A stretch of 35,533 bases of DNA, from NCBI GenBank assembly GCA_028278305.1, contig JANQEP010000155.1, forward strand, positions 1-35,533, in the 5' to 3' direction. This stretch comes from Candidatus Gastranaerophilales bacterium. Lineage in GTDB: Bacteria; Cyanobacteriota; Vampirovibrionia; Gastranaerophilales; UBA9971. Positions 1-7,138 of this stretch are shown one piece after another. Position numbers and translations under genes: made by a program. The notes below the pieces were generated by a model. That model saw only the letters and a program-made list of their open reading frames with translations. It was not told where the DNA came from and made no database searches. The number at the start of each line of letters is the position of its first letter. The stretch's first letter is position 1.

Positions 1-121
1 ACATCGTTCCCGGTAAAAGGATGCTTAACCATAAAATTAAATTTGTCTTACTGTCAGAGCTTCTTATTTTTATGTAAAATTATTCTGGTAATGTTTATAA
101 ATAGCAAAACTGGAGATTTTT

Positions 122-577
122 ATGCAAAGAACTTTCATAGCAATAAAACCTGATGCGGTACAGAGAGGATTAATAGGTGAAATTATACAAAGGTTTGAAA
201 AAAAAGGGTTTAAAATTGTAGGAATAAAAATTCTTGAGTTAAACAGAAAAACAGCGGAAAAACATTATGAAGAGCACGTAAATAAGCCGTTTTTTGAAAA
301 CCTTGTCAGTTTTATAACAAGCGGACCTGTGGTTGCAATAACCCTGGAAGGAATTAACGCGGTTGAAGCGGCAAGAAAATTGATCGGCGCAACTAACCCT
401 GCTAATGCAGACCCCGGTACTATAAGGGCAGATCTTGCCCATACAATGGAAAGAAATGTAATACACGGCTCGGATTCCCTGAAAAATGCTGAGAGAGAGA
501 TAGCTATTTTCTTTGATGAATCAGAATTAATTCCCGGCTGGAAGCGTGATTTAGAAGAAAGGTTTATTAAGCTTTAA
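122..577 (+). CDS. ndk: Nucleoside diphosphate kinase
   Basis: Cytosolic enzyme that moves the gamma phosphate from ATP to other (d)NDPs through a phosphohistidine. The 151-residue product is the usual family length. It begins with the family signature [13 protein letters not shown] (Lys9 contacts phosphate) and carries the active-site motif NVIHGSDS with the catalytic histidine at residue 115. The ATG is preceded by GGAG at 112-115, which supports this start. It stands alone on the plus strand, and bioA converges on it from the right with only 38 bases between the two stop codons. Nothing is unusual about the sequence. Identification is firm from motifs and length. Confidence 0.97.
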   Translation: MQRTFIAIKPDAVQRGLIGEIIQRFEKKGFKIVGIKILELNRKTAEKHYEEHVNKPFFENLVSFITSGPVVAITLEGINAVEAARKLIGATNPANADPGTIRADLAHTMERNVIHGSDSLKNAEREIAIFFDESELIPGWKRDLEERFIKL

Positions 578-615
578 GCTCATTTTCCAGAGATCAGGTA
601 AAATAAAGTTAAAAA

Positions 616-1974
616 TTAGCTGACAGAAAAAAGCGCATCCTTTGTAGAAGCTATACCAATATCAATAACCTGTTCAATTTCCTCTTCTGCTATGACATAA
701 GGCGGCATAAAGTAAATTACACTGCCTAAAGGTCGCAGAAGCGCGCCTCTTTTCAGAGCCTGTTTATAGATTTTATGCCCTATCCTCTCTTCAAACCTGT
801 ATGTCTCTTTTGTTTTCTTATTTTTTACAACCTCCACAGCGCCCACCATTCCAATCTGCCTGATATCACCAATACAGTCAAGTTCCCTGAACTTCTCCAG
901 ATTCTGCTGCAGGACCCTGATTTTCGGCTGAAGTGACTCAATAACTTTATCTTCCTCAAGAATTTTCAAATTTTCCACTGCCACACTGGCAGCAACAGGA
1001 TTTCCCGTAAAGCTGTGTCCGTGAAAAAACGTTTTTAGTTTTTCATAATCATCATAAAACGCCCGGTAAATTTCATCCGTCGCCATAGTTACAGCCAGGG
1101 GAAGATAGCCTGCTGTTATGCCTTTTGCAAGACACACAATGTCAGGGGTAATCCCGGCATGCTCAAATGCAAACATCTTTCCTGTTCTTCCAAACCCCAT
1201 AGCTACTTCGTCATCTATTAAAAGCACGTTATACTGATCACATAGCTCTCTAAGCCGTTTTAAGTACTCAGCCGGGTAAATTATCATTCCGCCTACTGCC
1301 TGTACAAGGGGTTCTACGATGATTCCGGCTATTTCCTGTTGATGCTGCCGGAAAATTTCTTCTACAGATCCAAGACACTCTATGTCACAGGTTTCTTTGT
1401 CTTTCCCTGCGGGACAGCGATAGCAGTAAGGAGATTCCGCCTGGAAAATGTCAAACAGCATAGGTCTGTAAATCTCATGATAGACACAAATCCCGCCAAC
1501 TGATGCAGCGCCTATTGTATCGCCATGGTAAGAATTCTTAAGCGCAACAAATTTTTTTTTCCCGGTCATACCTGCCTGCTGGCAATACTGATATGCCATT
1601 TTCAGCGCAACTTCCACTGCTGTTGAGCCGTTATCAGAATAAAATACCTTTGTTAATTTATCGGGAGTAATCTGAACCAGCCTCTCTGCAAGCTCAATTG
1701 CAGGAACATGGGAAAACCCGGCAAGTAAGACATGTTCAATTTTTTCAAGCTGGCGTTTTATCGCCTCATTAAGCCGGGGATGGGAATGCCCGAGAGTATT
1801 TACCCACCAGGAAGAAATAGCGTCAATGTATTGATTTCCCTCAATATCCCGGATATAAACCCCCTTGCCACTATCAATTATAAGTGGAGCTTCAGTTTCA
1901 TAGTCTTTCATCTGTGTAAAAGGATGCCAGATATAATTTATATCCTTTTTTACAAGCTCATCACTGTAGTTCAT
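616..1974 (-). CDS. bioA: Adenosylmethionine-8-amino-7-oxononanoate aminotransferase
   Basis: PLP-dependent class III aminotransferase that makes 7,8-diaminopelargonate from KAPA with SAM as amino donor, in biotin synthesis. The product has 452 residues. Visible landmarks are the BioA-type N-terminus IWHPFTQMKDY (residues 15-25), NSYHGDTIGA (148-156), the PLP-binding aspartate in LLIDDEVAMGFGRTG (251-265) and the Schiff-base lysine at about residue 284 in LAKGITAGYLPL. A four-cysteine patch at 183-200 (YCYRC...C...C) resembles that of some Bacillus-type BioA proteins. No other biotin gene lies in the window, so the gene is an orphan here. The ribosome-binding site is weak (GAAAG). A promoter overlapped by an inverted repeat lies just upstream, suggesting dedicated control. 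Confidence 0.96.
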   Translation of the reverse strand: MNYSDELVKKDINYIWHPFTQMKDYETEAPLIIDSGKGVYIRDIEGNQYIDAISSWWVNTLGHSHPRLNEAIKRQLEKIEHVLLAGFSHVPAIELAERLVQITPDKLTKVFYSDNGSTAVEVALKMAYQYCQQAGMTGKKKFVALKNSYHGDTIGAASVGGICVYHEIYRPMLFDIFQAESPYCYRCPAGKDKETCDIECLGSVEEIFRQHQQEIAGIIVEPLVQAVGGMIIYPAEYLKRLRELCDQYNVLLIDDEVAMGFGRTGKMFAFEHAGITPDIVCLAKGITAGYLPLAVTMATDEIYRAFYDDYEKLKTFFHGHSFTGNPVAASVAVENLKILEEDKVIESLQPKIRVLQQNLEKFRELDCIGDIRQIGMVGAVEVVKNKKTKETYRFEERIGHKIYKQALKRGALLRPLGSVIYFMPPYVIAEEEIEQVIDIGIASTKDALFSVS

Positions 1975-2020
1975 GGTTTCTTTCTTTTTTTACTTTTAGT
2001 CTTTGCCTTACCCTTTGAGT

Positions 2021-2073
2021 ATTATATAACTCAAGTTGCCATTTGCTAAAAATTTTATAGGTAGCGACTTGAG
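2021..2073 (-). promoter_or_regulatory. Putative bioA promoter with overlapping inverted repeat
   Basis: On the minus strand TTAGCA (2049-2044) and TATAAT (2026-2021) are separated by 17 bp, a good sigma-70 arrangement about 45 bases before the bioA ATG. The arms of an imperfect inverted repeat, CTCAAGTTGCC at 2030-2040 and GGTAGCGACTTGAG at 2060-2073, bracket the -35 and fall inside the spacer. This is where a repressor would sit. It does not match the BirA or BioR operator consensus I know, so the regulator is unknown. Confidence 0.5.
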
Positions 2074-2103
2074 ATATTATATATCCTTATTTTGATACTG
2101 TCT

Positions 2104-2138
2104 AACTTTTCAGTAATAAATTTTATTACTAAAAAGTT
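2104..2138. repeat. Near-perfect 17-bp palindrome
   Basis: AACTTTTCAGTAATAAA (2104-2120) is followed after one base by TTTATTACTAAAAAGTT (2122-2138). The arms match at 16 of 17 positions. No T-run follows on either strand and no gene ends here, so a terminator is less likely than an operator or a cruciform element. It sits between the bioA promoter and the ECF operon. Confidence 0.6.
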
Positions 2139-2284
2139 TTAGTTGCCGCAAATAATATTGCCCTATGTTTTTAGCTGTCCTGTGTCTGTATAAGTTTTAA
2201 GTATCAATTTAAAATGCTATTCAGGTCTTAAAATAAGTTCGTCTTAATAAGTAAAAAATGAAAAAACATTACTGCGGGACAAAA

Positions 2285-2378
2285 AAGCGTAATATAAATT
2301 TACCCGGCTTTCTCAGTCAATGCCGGTAAGGCATGACAATAAATCTTGCCTGCTAAATTGTAAATTTATGTAACGCTT
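2285..2378. repeat. Inverted-repeat element before the ECF operon
   Basis: The outer arms are AAGCGTAATATAAATTTAC (2285-2303) and GTAAATTTATGTAACGCTT (2360-2378), matching at 17 of 19 positions. The inside carries a small hairpin, TGCCggtaaGGCA. On the minus strand the interior contains GTCATGCC followed by TTGACTGAGAAAGCC, faintly like the interior of the element at 20724-20915. It ends 31 bases before the sigma factor start, so it is either a small palindromic repeat or part of the operon leader. Confidence 0.55.
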
Positions 2379-2409
2379 AAATTCAGGTTAGAGGGGCTTA
2401 GAGGTCTGC

Positions 2410-3042
2410 TTGAAAAAAAAACCAAGGGACATCTATAAAAATATGGAACTTGATGAGCTAATAAAAAAATCTCAGCAGGATGATCGCCTTGCACTGGAAG
2501 AGCTAATAAAAAGGAATGAAAAATCAGTGTATAGTACTCTTTACCACCTTGACCCAAACCGGACAGATATTCCTGATATTGCCCAGGAAGTTCTTTTTAG
2601 AATGGCAAAAGCAATTAAAAACCTTAAAAGACCGGCTACTTTCAAGTTCTGGTTAAACCAGATAATAACTAATCTTTTTTATGACGAACTTAGAAGAAAG
2701 ACCAGAAGGCTTAATACAATCTCCATAGATGCCCCTTTTCTTAATATGGAATCAGGAGAAGCTCCTTCAGCTATGAATATAGCTGATACAGAAAAAATTC
2801 CCGAGGAAAGAACCCTTGGAAGTGAGCTTGACAAGCACATAAAAGAGGCAATTGAAAATTTACCGGAACAGTTCCGTATTGTTATCGTCTTAAGAGAATT
2901 ACAAGGACTAAGTTATGAAGAAATAGCGGAAATAACCAAAACCAGTATGGGAACGGTTAAATCAAGACTTGCCAGAGCACGTTCCCGGCTTCAGGAAGAA
3001 ATAAAACCTTATTTGAATCATGAAAGAGGCTCCAATGAATGA
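2410..3042 (+). CDS. ECF-type RNA polymerase sigma factor
   Basis: Alternative sigma-70 family factor, probably released on an envelope signal to direct RNA polymerase to its own regulon. The 210-residue product has a region 2 at about residues 30-100 (DIAQEVLFRMAKAIKN, then FKFWLNQIITNLFYDELRR). A variable linker follows, then a region 4 helix-turn-helix at about 145-200 (LPEQFRIVIVLRELQGLSYE, then GTVKSRLARARSRL). The start is TTG with AGAGG at 2400-2404. An in-frame ATG at 2443 is the alternative and would remove 11 residues without touching region 2. Its stop overlaps the start of the anti-sigma gene, so the two are translationally coupled. The promoter class it recognises cannot be told from sequence alone. 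Confidence 0.93.
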   Translation: MKKKPRDIYKNMELDELIKKSQQDDRLALEELIKRNEKSVYSTLYHLDPNRTDIPDIAQEVLFRMAKAIKNLKRPATFKFWLNQIITNLFYDELRRKTRRLNTISIDAPFLNMESGEAPSAMNIADTEKIPEERTLGSELDKHIKEAIENLPEQFRIVIVLRELQGLSYEEIAEITKTSMGTVKSRLARARSRLQEEIKPYLNHERGSNE

Positions 3043-3748
3043 ATTTTTGACTTGTAACGAGATTAAAAATCTTCTTTCTCCATATTTTGATATGGAATTA
3101 TCCGATGAAGAAACGGAAATTGTGACAAAACATATTGAAAACTGCCCCGGGTGTAAACAGCAATTGGAAAGCATAAAACATCTTTCCGGTAATATTAAGC
3201 TCTCCTACAACCCGGATAACGACCGGGATATTCCCGGTAATCTTTCTGCTGTTAGAGGATTACTGCCGCAGGATATTGAGGAATGCTTAACAGTAAAATC
3301 TAACTTATCCGCTTTTATTGACGGTGAATTGCCCGGGGAAAAAACAATAAAAGTCCTGGAACACGTTATTAACTGCGAGTTTTGCAGAAAGCAGTATGAG
3401 AAAGTCAAGAAAACAAGTGAGTTAACCAGAAATTACCTGGAAAATTCAGTTTGTAATGAAGTTTATATTGCAAGACAAAAAACTCATATAAAAGTTATTG
3501 AGAAAATCAGGCAGATAAACAGCAAGAGAAAAATTTTGTCTTCAGCTGCCGCAGTGGTTTTTGTGGCTGTTTTAGGCTGGTTTTCGATTTTACAGCTTAA
3601 TCCTGTTAAGCCTGATGATGTGAACATCAACGAAACCAGGTATATAAGAACAGACAGACCAATGTATGTAAAATCAGAAGAATTTATCCTTACAGAACTT
3701 GATTCAGCGCCGCCAAAAGAGGTTGTTTCATTATTATATGGTGACTAA
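3035..3748 (+). CDS. Membrane anti-sigma factor with two HC2 zinc modules
   Basis: Probable single-pass membrane anti-sigma factor that sequesters the upstream ECF factor. I chose the ATG at 3035 (237 residues) because AGAGG at 3025-3029 lies 5 bases before it; an ATG at 3020 would add 5 residues. Two copies of the zinc-binding signature HX3CX2C are visible: HIENCPGC at residues 33-40 and HVINCEFC at 110-117. Each is preceded by a helix of the type seen in zf-HC2 domains, so the cytoplasmic part looks duplicated. A membrane segment rich in Ala, Val and Leu lies at about 166-187, followed by a roughly 50-residue outer tail. The gene overlaps its neighbours on both sides by about 8 and 11 bases. 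Single HC2 modules are usual, so the duplication is notable. Confidence 0.85.
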   Translation: MNEFLTCNEIKNLLSPYFDMELSDEETEIVTKHIENCPGCKQQLESIKHLSGNIKLSYNPDNDRDIPGNLSAVRGLLPQDIEECLTVKSNLSAFIDGELPGEKTIKVLEHVINCEFCRKQYEKVKKTSELTRNYLENSVCNEVYIARQKTHIKVIEKIRQINSKRKILSSAAAVVFVAVLGWFSILQLNPVKPDDVNINETRYIRTDRPMYVKSEEFILTELDSAPPKEVVSLLYGD

Positions 3749-4142
3749 GTATTATAAATCGTTAGTTATATCTTTATTTATCGCAGCGTTTTTATTTAAA
3801 AGCGCTGTAATTAGTTGTGTTATACAGGTAAGTCAAGCCCCTGCCGTAAGGTGGGAAGCCCTGAACCTTACCGAAGCCCAGCGTATTCAGATAATAGCTT
3901 TGGATACAGAATGGCAAAAAACCAGTGCTAAGTTAATGTCTAAGATAATTTGTGATAAAAAACAGCTAAAAACCTTATTAACAAACCCTTTTATTTCCGA
4001 TACAGTTATTAAGAATCTGCAAAACAGGATACTGGCAAATCAAAAGAAGCTCAGATATTACGCAATGGAGAACTTTTTGCAAAAAAGGAAGGTGCTTACT
4101 TTCTGGCAGCGTCAAAAATTACATGGAATGCTGTCAATTTAA
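3738..4142 (+). CDS. Spy/CpxP-like small envelope protein
   Basis: 134-residue product, likely a periplasmic or membrane-anchored stress chaperone or sensor of the Spy/CpxP/ZraP type. A hydrophobic N-terminal stretch (about residues 8-30) looks like a signal peptide or anchor. Two LTxxQ-like elements follow, LNLTEAQRIQI and LTFWQRQKL, separated by a long charged helical stretch, as in LTXXQ-motif proteins. I used the ATG at 3738 because it overlaps the anti-sigma stop in the tight style of the operon; an upstream ATG at 3699 would add 13 basic residues and spoil the signal peptide. Its place as third gene of an ECF operon fits an envelope-stress role. The family call is by motif and context, not by strong similarity. 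Confidence 0.68.
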   Translation: MVTKYYKSLVISLFIAAFLFKSAVISCVIQVSQAPAVRWEALNLTEAQRIQIIALDTEWQKTSAKLMSKIICDKKQLKTLLTNPFISDTVIKNLQNRILANQKKLRYYAMENFLQKRKVLTFWQRQKLHGMLSI

Positions 4143-4159
4143 AATTTTGTTAAGCGGAG

Positions 4160-5533
4160 CTAATTATTTTTAATATTTACAGCAACTTGCTGGGCTATAG
4201 CTCCAAAAGCAAAATCATAATTTTTAACTTGTTTAAACCCTGAATTTTCAAAAACTTTTACCAGCTCTTTTTGAGAAGGAAAGCTCTGCGTGGATTTCGG
4301 TAAATACCTGTAAGCCTTGAAGTTCCCGCTGAAAACCTTGCCTATTAACGGTACTATATTGAAAAAATAAAGTTTAAAAATAATTCCCAATATGCCTTCA
4401 GGTTTTCCTGTATCAAGATTAACCACAAAACCTCTATCTTTTAATACTCTTTTTATTTCATTAATACCTTTTTTCAGGTCTGTGAGGTTTCTTAATCCAA
4501 AACTTATAAATACAGCGTCAAAAGAGTCATCTTCAAAAGGCAGGTTAATAGCATTTGCAAATACAAAAGTTATATTTTTACGGTTTCCTGCTCTTTTTTC
4601 AGCGATTTTCAGCATGTTTTCCGAAAAATCCGTTGCCGTTATATTTATCCGGTTATCAAACAACTCGGAAACCAAAAAAGCAATATCCCCTGTTCCGGTA
4701 CAGATATCAAGTATTTTCATATCTTTTTGAAGCGGAACATTCTTGATAGCCTGGCATTTTATAGATTTATGCCTGCCAAAACTTATTATGTTATTGAGAA
4801 AATCATACTTATTAGCAATATTATCAAACATATCAATAATTTCAGATGTTCTTTCTGTTTCAATCATAGTTTTCTCTGCCCGTTTAAAATCTTCAGGGGT
4901 ATCAATATCAACTATTGATGGAGTTTCAAAAATTTCAACGTCGCTTCCCAGGAAATCCCTGTGTTTTTTGAACGCATCAATTTTTATAGCATACAAAGCA
5001 CCGTTTTCTGCATACATATCCTCCATCAACTCAGGCTCCTGGGTTCTTGGTCGAAAATGATAATTATAAAGTGAGACCAGCCTCCCGTCATAAGTTCTCT
5101 TCCATTTTGGCATGGTTTTTCCAAGATTGACACCGGTAAAAATAGAATCTTTATCAGAGTTAATAAGCTGTGAAATTGCACCGTCTATGACTTTTTCTCC
5201 CCTTAGCGGACAGGTTGGCTGCAAAAGAACAACGATATCTGGATAGTAACCCTGTTTTTCCAGCTCTTCTACAACATGTATGAGTACCGGCGCTGTTTTT
5301 GTCTCATCCCGGGCAAGCTCAGCCGGGCGGATAATAACTTCTGCACCGTATTCCCCGGCTGCTTTTGCAATTTCCCAGTCTTCCGTAGAGACCACCAGCT
5401 TGTTAATCAGGACAGATCTTAGCGCAGCTTCTATGGTGTGGGCTATAAGGGGTTTTCCTGCCAAAAATTTTATATTCTTTCTCGGGGTTCTCTTAGACCC
5501 ACCCCTTGCCGGGATTATACCAACTATATTCAT
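4160..5533 (-). CDS. CMP-sugar synthetase / UbiE-MenG methyltransferase fusion
   Basis: One uninterrupted frame encodes two enzymes. Residues 1 to about 222 are an acylneuraminate cytidylyltransferase (NeuA/PseF-type), which activates nonulosonic or related acid sugars as CMP-sugars: IIPARGGSKRTPRKN at 6-20, LQPTCPLRG at 104-112, DIDTPEDFKRAE at 209-220. Residues 223-457 are a full-length class I SAM methyltransferase of the UbiE/MenG family (quinone ring C-methylation): MFDNIANKYDFLNN, the SAM motif ILDICTGTGDIAF at 274-286, and LPFEDDSFDAVFISFGLRN at 331-349. There is almost no linker. An internal ATG at 4865-4867 (Met223), with a weak AGAGAA upstream, could let the methyltransferase also be made alone. 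The two domains have no obvious pathway in common, so the fusion may be accidental or a translational economy. Confidence 0.9.
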   Translation of the reverse strand: MNIVGIIPARGGSKRTPRKNIKFLAGKPLIAHTIEAALRSVLINKLVVSTEDWEIAKAAGEYGAEVIIRPAELARDETKTAPVLIHVVEELEKQGYYPDIVVLLQPTCPLRGEKVIDGAISQLINSDKDSIFTGVNLGKTMPKWKRTYDGRLVSLYNYHFRPRTQEPELMEDMYAENGALYAIKIDAFKKHRDFLGSDVEIFETPSIVDIDTPEDFKRAEKTMIETERTSEIIDMFDNIANKYDFLNNIISFGRHKSIKCQAIKNVPLQKDMKILDICTGTGDIAFLVSELFDNRINITATDFSENMLKIAEKRAGNRKNITFVFANAINLPFEDDSFDAVFISFGLRNLTDLKKGINEIKRVLKDRGFVVNLDTGKPEGILGIIFKLYFFNIVPLIGKVFSGNFKAYRYLPKSTQSFPSQKELVKVFENSGFKQVKNYDFAFGAIAQQVAVNIKNN

Positions 5534-5866
5534 TCCAGGTTCTCAAGTTTTTAATACTTTAATTCATTATTATCTTATAATTTTACGTTTTACATCTCAT
5601 TTAAAAAGGGGGGTTACCCATATACCATTTTCCAGTGAATTTAAGTAGTGGTAATTTATGAAGTGACGAAATTTATGATAAAAGGAAGTTGTCATTGCTT
5701 TAAATATCTAAGATTTTTTCAGGCTCCAGATTAAGAATATTAATTTATATTAATTTTTTCTAAAATTTTTTGTAAATTAAAGCAATTTTATATACTATAT
5801 ATTTTTTATATATATAAATTAAAAATATTACGACTTATATTATCGAATTTCAAGGAGAATTATTTT
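5534..5866. other. AT-rich intergenic region
   Basis: The 333-base gap between two divergent genes is very AT-rich and has no supported gene. The last 100 bases hold several TATAAT-like strings (around 5790-5820) that could serve the downstream gene, but no single promoter stands out. A short self-complementary GGGTTACCC occurs near 5613. I see nothing else. Confidence 0.5.
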
Positions 5867-6424
5867 ATGCTATTTGGAAATGATTACATAAATTCTAAAT
5901 ATAGCTTTTGGCAAAATCCCTATAATGAAAAAAACGATACAGGCAATAGTTCAGATAAGCAATCATTTGCCTATAACTCTCTTTCAGAGTCAATTTTACA
6001 AAATATTATACAGAATCAAATAACATTTAATCAAAATTTTGGTAATAATATAAATAATTTTTTACAAATACCTGACATATCAAATACTCTAAACTTTGAT
6101 TTATCTAATATACCTGAAATTCCGGCTATACCGGAAAGTAAAAAAGAAAATTATAAAACTATAAACGAAAAAATTAATGAAATGTTATCAAATACTTTAG
6201 GCATTAAATCTCAAAATCCTGATTTATTTTCAACTAATTTGGTTAGTACTTTAAATGGCATACCAACCATAGACCTGGATAGTGCGAAAAGCTTAACACA
6301 GACTAATGACATTAAGATTCTGGAACAATACGGCTCAAGCGCTATAAATAGAATATTATTCGACTATAAAATTCCCGGCTTAGATAAATTAATGGGTGAA
6401 ATTTTTAATACAAAACAAGCTTAG
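5867..6424 (+). CDS. Hypothetical Asn/Gln-rich protein
   Basis: 185-residue protein that I do not recognise. It starts at an ATG with a good AGGAG at 5853-5857. It is rich in Asn, Gln, Ser and Ile, and the first 80 residues are low in complexity (NNINNFLQIPDISNTLNF). A short Pro-repeat IPEIPAIPE lies near residue 90. There is no signal peptide, membrane segment or cysteine. The C-terminal 60 residues look more regularly helical. AT-rich codon use matches the very AT-rich flanks, suggesting a fast-evolving lineage-specific gene. A secreted or structural role is possible but unsupported. Confidence 0.68.
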   Translation: MLFGNDYINSKYSFWQNPYNEKNDTGNSSDKQSFAYNSLSESILQNIIQNQITFNQNFGNNINNFLQIPDISNTLNFDLSNIPEIPAIPESKKENYKTINEKINEMLSNTLGIKSQNPDLFSTNLVSTLNGIPTIDLDSAKSLTQTNDIKILEQYGSSAINRILFDYKIPGLDKLMGEIFNTKQA

Positions 6425-6450
6425 AATAAATTTACTTCAAATATAAATTT

Positions 6451-6478
6451 AAGGAGGTAACAAAAAATTCTTATGTAA
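6451..6478 (+). other. Orphan Shine-Dalgarno followed by ATG-TAA
   Basis: AAGGAGGTAA at 6451-6460 is a perfect Shine-Dalgarno sequence on the plus strand. The only ATG close behind it (6473-6475) is followed at once by TAA. No open frame starts within normal spacing. It could be a remnant of a lost gene or a ribosome-standby element, or chance. Confidence 0.35.
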
Positions 6479-6482
6479 AATT

Positions 6483-6517
6483 TTTTAAAATGTGTAAGTT
6501 TTTATGTTTATCCCTTA
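6483..6517 (+). repeat. Intergenic repeat A, copy 1
   Basis: A diverged copy of a dispersed repeat whose core is TTTTAAAATGCGTAAGTTTT followed by TATTCTTTACCCCTTA. Other copies are at 27075-27112, 27686-27722 and, inverted, 9004-9042. This one lies between two convergent genes and runs into the stop codon of the minus-strand gene. Confidence 0.55.
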
Positions 6518-6970
6518 TTTAATTATAAAATACTTATTCAGATTACCGAGTTGCTGCATTCCGGTAAAATTGCTTAAATGCGGATGCCCCGGTTTTTGGG
6601 CAGATTCCAGCGTTGCAATTAATACATTAAACTCATTTACCAGATCGTTTACTTTCTGCTTTTCTTCGTCTGTCCTCGCAGAAGCAAGCATACCCTTAAG
6701 CCTGTCAATAACTGCGCAATGATCTTTTTCTTTTGAATTTGCAGGCTTAAGCCCAAGTTTTTTCATAAAAACAGCCATTTCAGCGGGGGTTTCAGGTGGG
6801 GAACCTTTAGCAGGGCTGTTTAAAGACATTTTTTTAACCGCTTCTTTTATTGCCTTTAAATCCCCTTCAACAGAGCCCGTGGAACTTAATCCCAACTCCT
6901 GCAATTGCTTTAAAATTTCAGGATTTGACTGGTACCTGAATAAACTATGTTTAAAAGGATCTATACGCAT
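6515..6970 (-). CDS. Hypothetical helical protein
   Basis: 151-residue protein of no family I recognise. It is mostly predicted helix with heptad-like charge pattern in the middle (LKAIKEAVKKMSL; RLKGMLASARTDEEKQKVND). A Pro/Ser-rich hinge (SPAKGSPPETPAE) lies at about residues 53-65. There is no signal peptide or membrane segment. The ATG opens directly after an AT-rich region and no strong ribosome-binding site is visible. It converges with the Asn/Gln-rich gene and is divergent from the TPR gene. Codon use looks like that of the neighbouring genes, so it is probably real, but function is unknown. Confidence 0.65.
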   Translation of the reverse strand: MRIDPFKHSLFRYQSNPEILKQLQELGLSSTGSVEGDLKAIKEAVKKMSLNSPAKGSPPETPAEMAVFMKKLGLKPANSKEKDHCAVIDRLKGMLASARTDEEKQKVNDLVNEFNVLIATLESAQKPGHPHLSNFTGMQQLGNLNKYFIIK

Positions 6971-7138
6971 AAAAATATTTTGCCATCTTAATTAATATGC
7001 TATAATTATATATAATTTATATACAAAAATCAATCTTAAAACTACAAATTTTTACTTTTAAAGTAAAAAATTATACAATTAAAAATATATTGCAGGTGAA
7101 AATTTATTGTTTACAAAAGTATGAGTAAGAGGTTAATT

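Larger units (their letters stand above)
1975..2409. other. Intergenic region between bioA and the ECF operon
   Basis: This 435-base gap between divergent genes has no convincing gene. It holds the bioA promoter and inverted repeat (2021-2073), a near-perfect palindrome (2104-2138) and a larger inverted repeat (2285-2378) directly before the sigma factor gene. I could not pick out a trustworthy promoter for the sigma operon. Confidence 0.6.

Noticed and set aside
1732-2049. Plus-strand frame opposite the start of bioA
   Set aside because: Antisense to a well-conserved gene, with no family similarity.
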